Positions 62,556-64,000 of a DNA stretch of 64,000 nucleotides are shown piece after piece; within the stretch, counting starts at the first letter, position 1, and each line of letters opens with the position of its first letter. The stretch lies in the NCBI RefSeq assembly GCF_002205675.1, contig NZ_NISK01000002.1:372001-436000 (forward strand). The letters are read 5' to 3'. This DNA comes from Sphingopyxis bauzanensis. Lineage in GTDB: Bacteria; Pseudomonadota; Alphaproteobacteria; Sphingomonadales; Sphingomonadaceae. The notes beneath the pieces are model-generated. The model was not told the DNA's origin. It saw nothing but the letters and a program-made list of their open reading frames with translations, and did not search any database. The translations under genes were made by a program, and so were the position numbers.

Positions 62556-63736
62556 AACCAGGTTCGCACCCCCATGACGAAGCTCACGCTGTCGGCATCG
62601 TCGCCCGCTGCGCGAGCAAAGCGCGCGGTGTCGCCAAGCTTGCGCGCCCATTCGACCCCGACATAGGGCGCGAATTCCTTCACAATTTCGTAGCGCAGGC
62701 GCAGTCCGAGCTCCATGTCAGACAAGCCCGACCCGACCCCGATTTCTGGAACATCCTGCAAAGCGAAGTTAACTTCGGCCATCGGCTGGAGGACCAGCTT
62801 CTGCGTGATGCGCTGATCATAATGGCCTTCAAACCGGCCGTGCAGATCGCCCTTGTGGGACAAGAACAGCGCGCCTTCGACCTCGAACCAATAGGGTGCG
62901 AGCCCCTCGAAGCCGATCGTCGCATATGTGCGATCAGGCCCCGGCCCGAGATCTTGCCGGATGCCGGCCTGGGCATTGAAGTAAGGGCCGACGGCACGGC
63001 TGTAGAGCAATTGGGTCTCGGTCTCCTCGATGCCCTCACCAAAGACGCCTTCGCCTTCGCTCTTGAGGGTCAGTCGGTTGATGTCGCCGCCATACCAGGC
63101 CTCGCCGTCCCAGCGAAAACCGTCATGTCCCTTGCGAGCCTGATATTCAGCGAGGTTGAAACTGATGAAGGCGATCTTCTGTGCGCCATTTTCTTCCATC
63201 ATCGCATGGCGCGAATGCTCCATTTCGGCCTTGGGAAAGATGCGGTCGGCGTACCAGTCGCTCGGCGGCGCGGGCGCGGTAGCGTCGCCCGGCGGCAAGT
63301 CGGTGCCGCTTGCCGCGCTCATATCGCCCACGCCCGCCGCGGGGTCCTTCGGGGTGCAATGGCCCATCTTGGCATGTTCGGGCGGACAGTCGGGGTCGGA
63401 CGGCGCGGCGGTGCCATGGTCCATCGCGTCCATCTCGGGCATTTGCGCACTCGAAGCAGCCGGTTTCGCCTCGGGCGCGCAATGGCCCATTGCCGCATGC
63501 TCGGGCGTGCAACCTGCATCCTTGGGATTCATGTCCATGCCGCCATGATCCATCTCGGGCATCGGCGTCGGTTCGGTTCGCGGCGGCGACGCGGGGTGCG
63601 GCTTGGCAGCAGGCTTCTCAGCTTCGGTCGGCATGGTCATGCCGGGCATTGACGAATGATCCATCGACTGCGCGGCGACCGGCACGGCGAAGGCCAGCGC
63701 AGCGGTGCCCGCGAGGAAAAGCGGCGCGCGGATCAT
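62552..63736 (-). CDS. copB: Copper resistance protein CopB
   Basis: A 394-aa outer-membrane protein with a signal peptide (cleavage after AVPVAAQ), a His/Met-rich copper-binding part (MDHSSMPGMTMP; MPEMDHGGMDMNP; repeated PEHAxMGHC segments at about 75-130) and a C-terminal beta barrel (FNAQAGIRQDLGPG ... DADSVSFVMGVRTWF). CopB works with the multicopper oxidase CopA in periplasmic copper tolerance. Its TAG stop is the CTAG base pair set duplicated by the IS, so the reading frame ends intact. The start overlaps the copA stop by four bases. Confidence 0.94.
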   Translation of the reverse strand: MIRAPLFLAGTAALAFAVPVAAQSMDHSSMPGMTMPTEAEKPAAKPHPASPPRTEPTPMPEMDHGGMDMNPKDAGCTPEHAAMGHCAPEAKPAASSAQMPEMDAMDHGTAAPSDPDCPPEHAKMGHCTPKDPAAGVGDMSAASGTDLPPGDATAPAPPSDWYADRIFPKAEMEHSRHAMMEENGAQKIAFISFNLAEYQARKGHDGFRWDGEAWYGGDINRLTLKSEGEGVFGEGIEETETQLLYSRAVGPYFNAQAGIRQDLGPGPDRTYATIGFEGLAPYWFEVEGALFLSHKGDLHGRFEGHYDQRITQKLVLQPMAEVNFALQDVPEIGVGSGLSDMELGLRLRYEIVKEFAPYVGVEWARKLGDTARFARAAGDDADSVSFVMGVRTWF

Positions 63737-64000
63737 GCGTCGTCTCCCTTCGGACGAACGCTGACAACGCGCATCATCCCGGCGTGCATATGGTAGAGCA
63801 TGTGGCAGTGAAACGCCCAGTCGCCGAGCGCATCGGCGGTGAAGTCGAAGCTGGCGGTGCCGCCGGGCTGGACAAGGACCGTATGCTTGCGCGGCGAGCG
63901 ATCGCCCTTGCCCGTGACCAGTTCGAAAAAATGGCCATGGAGGTGGATGGGGTGGCTCATCATCGAATCATTGATGAGGTTGATCCGCACCCGCTCGCCC
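63733..64000 (-). CDS. copA: Copper resistance multicopper oxidase CopA (C-terminal part)
   Basis: The last 88 residues of a multicopper oxidase, with the gene running beyond the window. The type-1/type-3 copper ligand motifs are visible: HPIHLHGHFFE and HCHMLYHMHAGMM. CopA oxidises Cu(I) or binds copper in the periplasm. It is the first visible gene of the copper cluster and overlaps copB by four bases. Confidence 0.93.
   Translation of the reverse strand, partial: GERVRINLINDSMMSHPIHLHGHFFELVTGKGDRSPRKHTVLVQPGGTASFDFTADALGDWAFHCHMLYHMHAGMMRVVSVRPKGDDA

Overview
The window looks like chromosomal DNA of a high-GC alphaproteobacterium of the order Sphingomonadales, and Sphingopyxis is the best guess. 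The reasons are the GC-rich codon use, several large TonB-dependent receptors, an assimilatory nitrate cluster controlled by an ANTAR regulator, and a complete ectABCD-ask operon whose EctC (137 aa) and EctD (306 aa) match the sizes I recall for Sphingopyxis alaskensis. No rRNA, tRNA or CRISPR array was seen. All assignments come from reading the sequence; no database search was possible.

Layout. 1-4.5 kb: a LysR regulator, a small unknown gene and a large exported DUF3857/transglutaminase/TPR protein. 4.8-14.5 kb: nitrate assimilation, nasT-nasS, then a leader RNA with two hexaloop hairpins and an intrinsic terminator, then narK, a 72-aa remnant-like porin, nirB, nirD, the nitrate reductase and cobA. 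The leader is what NasT would be expected to read through. 14.8-28.2 kb: mixed genes, including a double-PilZ protein, a GGDEF enzyme, an ECF sigma/anti-sigma pair facing an S8 protease and a Gly-rich secreted protein, a membrane-tethered thermonuclease, a beta-propeller lipoprotein facing a winged-helix/TPR regulator, and a secreted TPR protein. 28.4-36.4 kb: ectR facing ectA-ectB-ectC-ectD-ask and two MFS transporters, an osmoprotection unit.

36.5-47.6 kb, all on the minus strand: an alpha-hydroxyacid oxidase, a type-B carboxylesterase, an SDR, then a TonB receptor, an FAD hydroxyacid dehydrogenase, an MFS transporter, AraC and FadR regulators and a ROK kinase. A shared inverted-repeat operator lies before the receptor and before the araC-type gene. 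48.3-53.2 kb: an exported protein with three internal repeats, then a tight triad of an N-formylglutamate-amidohydrolase-like enzyme, a DUF1704 (QEGLA, HExxxH) protein and a GshB-like ATP-grasp ligase. The triad is the best candidate for a poorly described system. 53.5-59.6 kb: two small genes, a HutC-like regulator, and a TonB receptor/PepSY/PepSY operon with a matching operator. 60-64 kb: a copper cluster (copA end, copB, a DUF411 protein, a small lipoprotein) split by an intact IS5-type element that carries a passenger gene and sits exactly on the copB stop codon.

The most informative non-coding signals are the nas leader, three copies of one ECF-type promoter (two of them face to face on the same DNA), the two-copy operators at 38.9/43.8 kb and 54.6/59.6 kb, and a dispersed intergenic hairpin at 15.8 and 23.0 kb with compensating base changes.
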